DNA of 32,204 bases. It comes from Comamonadaceae bacterium. GTDB taxonomy: Bacteria; Pseudomonadota; Gammaproteobacteria; Burkholderiales; Burkholderiaceae_C. The notes beneath the pieces are model-generated. The model ran no database searches. It was not told where the DNA came from and was given only the letters and a program-made list of their open reading frames with translations. Positions 30,639 to 32,204 of this stretch are shown here, piece by piece. A program made the translations under genes and the position numbers. The stretch covers positions 1 to 32,204 of the forward strand of contig CANBWK010000025.1 in the NCBI GenBank assembly GCA_947373105.1. The letters run 5' to 3'. How positions within the stretch are numbered: the stretch's first letter is position 1; every line of letters starts with the position of its first letter.

Positions 30639-32204
30639 TTACTTGGTCACATCAAAGACCAAATTGACTTTGGAAGGTCCGAAGGATGCCCAAGGCACCA
30701 CCTTGGCAAAGCTCACGCCTGGTTTGGCGTAGTCGCAAACACCCGATGGGAATATGCTTTTCAGGCGAGTCAACTCGGTGGCGCTGATCGCTACTTTGTA
30801 CTCGGCCGCATCCACTGGCTTCAGTTGGCACTTCAAGTTATTGGAGGCCAAAGACACGCCAGCTTCCATTCGGGGGAAACGACCAGATGGCCACAAGGTA
30901 TTGCATTGCGTTCCACTGGTGCCCAAGACCTGTTTTTCAGCAATGAATTTGTAAGGTGTGGATTTATCAGTACATCCATCCACCAAATCTGCGGGCTTGT
31001 TTTTCACCACTTTGGTTTTCTGTGGGTCCGCAGATTTATCGGCCGCAATAGCCTCCATCCACTTTTCAAAGGCCGCAATGGACTCTGGACTCAAGGCAGC
31101 CAAGGAACCTCTCCACATGACGTAGTTGTCTGCATTGCCATTGGCTTGCAGCACGCGCTCACGGGCGGCAAAGTGTTCCCATTGCATGTGGTAGTTGGTT
31201 GTATCTTCACCGTAGATATTGCTCACATCTAAAATGGGCATGGCACTCAAACCACCGCCACCATTCAAGAGCAAGCCACTTTGATTGGCCCGTAAAATGG
31301 CATCCGTGTTACCAGCTGTTCTCGACATGACGGGGTTGGCATCGGTGTCAAAACCACCCACACTGCCATTCAAATCGAGAAATTGCGTCAGCGTGATGCT
31401 GCCGGCATTCAAGGCCGTCAAGCCATATTGCACGCCCACGTTGTCGTAGGTTCTCAAACCGACGGTGGATTTGCCTGAAGGGTCCAATGGATTCGGGCCT
31501 TTGCCGTACACGTTGACACCCACGTCGTAAATGGTCGGACGCGCACCCGTAAAGTTAGGTGTACTGGGGTTGCTGTCGTAGCGCAATCCCACGGGTACGG
31601 CGGCATTCCATACAGCCGAGGCGTAATTGCCAAGCCCAGGGAATGTGGGCGCAACACGGCCGGGAACAGGGTCGGTTCGGCCCATTTGATTGCCGTTGGC
31701 ATACAAGGTGATTTCACCCAAATATCCCGACACTGCCGTTTTTTGCGCTGCAGTGAATGAAGATGCAGAAGGTGCAGTGCTGGATAAATAATTGCTGATC
31801 AAATGCGCATCCATGCCCGACTGTGCAATCGTCAATGCATCAGGGAAGGTGGCATCGATCAAAGCACCATCGAACAGACCTGGAAACATATCCCCGAGCT
31901 GCAAACTGGCAATCGCACCACCCGATGTACCCGTGGATATGGTGTATTTAGGCTGCCCGAAACGCTTGATGAAATACTCCTTGGTCATGGCGGCGGCTTC
32001 ACCCGAGAGCACGTTGTTGCAAGCGTTACTGGGGTGATTCAAGGTGTTGTTGGCGACGGCATAACCTCTGGACAACCAGGTGTCGTTCATGGGGTTGTAG
32101 CCAAAACCTGCAGCGCCTTGGTGGTACCAACCACCAACACAGCCTGTTCCGTGACCGTAGACCAATTTCTTGTTCCAATTCTTGGGCGGTGTCAGGGGGG
32201 TGGG
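30639..32204 (-). CDS. DUF6351-like alpha/beta-hydrolase, 5' end outside window
   Basis: The frame is open to the window edge, so at least 521 residues of a longer protein are seen and the N-terminus is missing. The visible start reads 'NWNKKLVYGHGTGCVGGWYHQG'-type sequence (oxyanion region 'VYGHGTG'). It continues with 'YTISTGTSGGAIASLQLG', where the Ser of GTSGG is the likely nucleophile, then 'FPGLFDGALIDATFPD' and a C-terminal region with several cysteines. This pattern resembles DUF6351 and tannase-like secreted hydrolases. Only the fold is proposed, and the substrate is unknown. Family recall is moderate: a plain secreted alpha/beta-hydrolase would fit equally well. Confidence 0.65.
   Translation of the reverse strand, partial: PTPLTPPKNWNKKLVYGHGTGCVGGWYHQGAAGFGYNPMNDTWLSRGYAVANNTLNHPSNACNNVLSGEAAAMTKEYFIKRFGQPKYTISTGTSGGAIASLQLGDMFPGLFDGALIDATFPDALTIAQSGMDAHLISNYLSSTAPSASSFTAAQKTAVSGYLGEITLYANGNQMGRTDPVPGRVAPTFPGLGNYASAVWNAAVPVGLRYDSNPSTPNFTGARPTIYDVGVNVYGKGPNPLDPSGKSTVGLRTYDNVGVQYGLTALNAGSITLTQFLDLNGSVGGFDTDANPVMSRTAGNTDAILRANQSGLLLNGGGGLSAMPILDVSNIYGEDTTNYHMQWEHFAARERVLQANGNADNYVMWRGSLAALSPESIAAFEKWMEAIAADKSADPQKTKVVKNKPADLVDGCTDKSTPYKFIAEKQVLGTSGTQCNTLWPSGRFPRMEAGVSLASNNLKCQLKPVDAAEYKVAISATELTRLKSIFPSGVCDYAKPGVSFAKVVPWASFGPSKVNLVFDVTK

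Noticed and set aside
1-32204. Mobile element or genomic-island boundaries
   Set aside because: No transposase, integrase, tRNA gene or flanking direct repeat was found, and codon usage looks even across the window except in the non-coding gap near 30300-30590.

Overview
The window looks like chromosomal DNA of a betaproteobacterium of the order Burkholderiales, most likely family Comamonadaceae. This is an inference from three things: moderately high G+C coding sequence with dense, often 4-nt-overlapping genes; three TctC/Bug-type periplasmic receptors without their membrane partners; and the run RND efflux pump / Pcm-like methyltransferase / rhodanese / TolC / WaaA. No rRNA, tRNA, insertion sequence, integrase or CRISPR array was seen. 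The window starts inside a TetR-type regulator and ends inside a DUF6351-like hydrolase.

Envelope and efflux (1-9733): the 3' end of a tetR gene overlaps an RND membrane-fusion protein gene, followed by the RND permease. Then come a protein-L-isoaspartate methyltransferase family gene, a single-domain rhodanese and a TolC-type outer-membrane channel, all on +. The whole drug-efflux trio is therefore present, but its outer-membrane part is separated by two small enzyme genes. On the opposite strand, convergent with tolC, are a phosphomannomutase/phosphoglucomutase and the Kdo transferase waaA (LPS assembly).

Accessory metabolism 1 (9836-16988, all +): a carboxymuconolactone-decarboxylase-family protein, a Bug receptor, an MFS transporter, an O6-alkylguanine-DNA alkyltransferase, an EamA exporter, a lipocalin lipoprotein, a second Bug receptor and a PhzS-like FAD monooxygenase. 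Many of these overlap by 4 nt or lie close together.

Minus-strand block (17005-20009): slyX, an RlmN/Cfr-family radical SAM gene, and an AtuA-type (DUF1446) protein whose usual C-terminal domain is a separate overlapping small gene. The next two genes on + are an exported M20 carboxypeptidase and an orphan ModA-like binding protein.

Accessory metabolism 2 (22257-30267) is the most interesting region. Two operons diverge from an 82-bp control region. Leftward are a Bug receptor, a class III CoA transferase and an acyl-CoA dehydrogenase. Rightward are a short-chain dehydrogenase-like protein without the catalytic tyrosine and the two subunits of an indolepyruvate:ferredoxin oxidoreductase-like enzyme. 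The control region has two face-to-face promoters, with an imperfect palindrome covering one -10 box and touching the other. Together these suggest an undescribed inducible route: uptake of an organic acid, CoA activation, acyl-CoA dehydrogenation and oxidative decarboxylation of a 2-oxoacid. The substrate cannot be named from sequence. A bidirectional terminator separates this region from the truncated DUF6351-like gene at the right edge.
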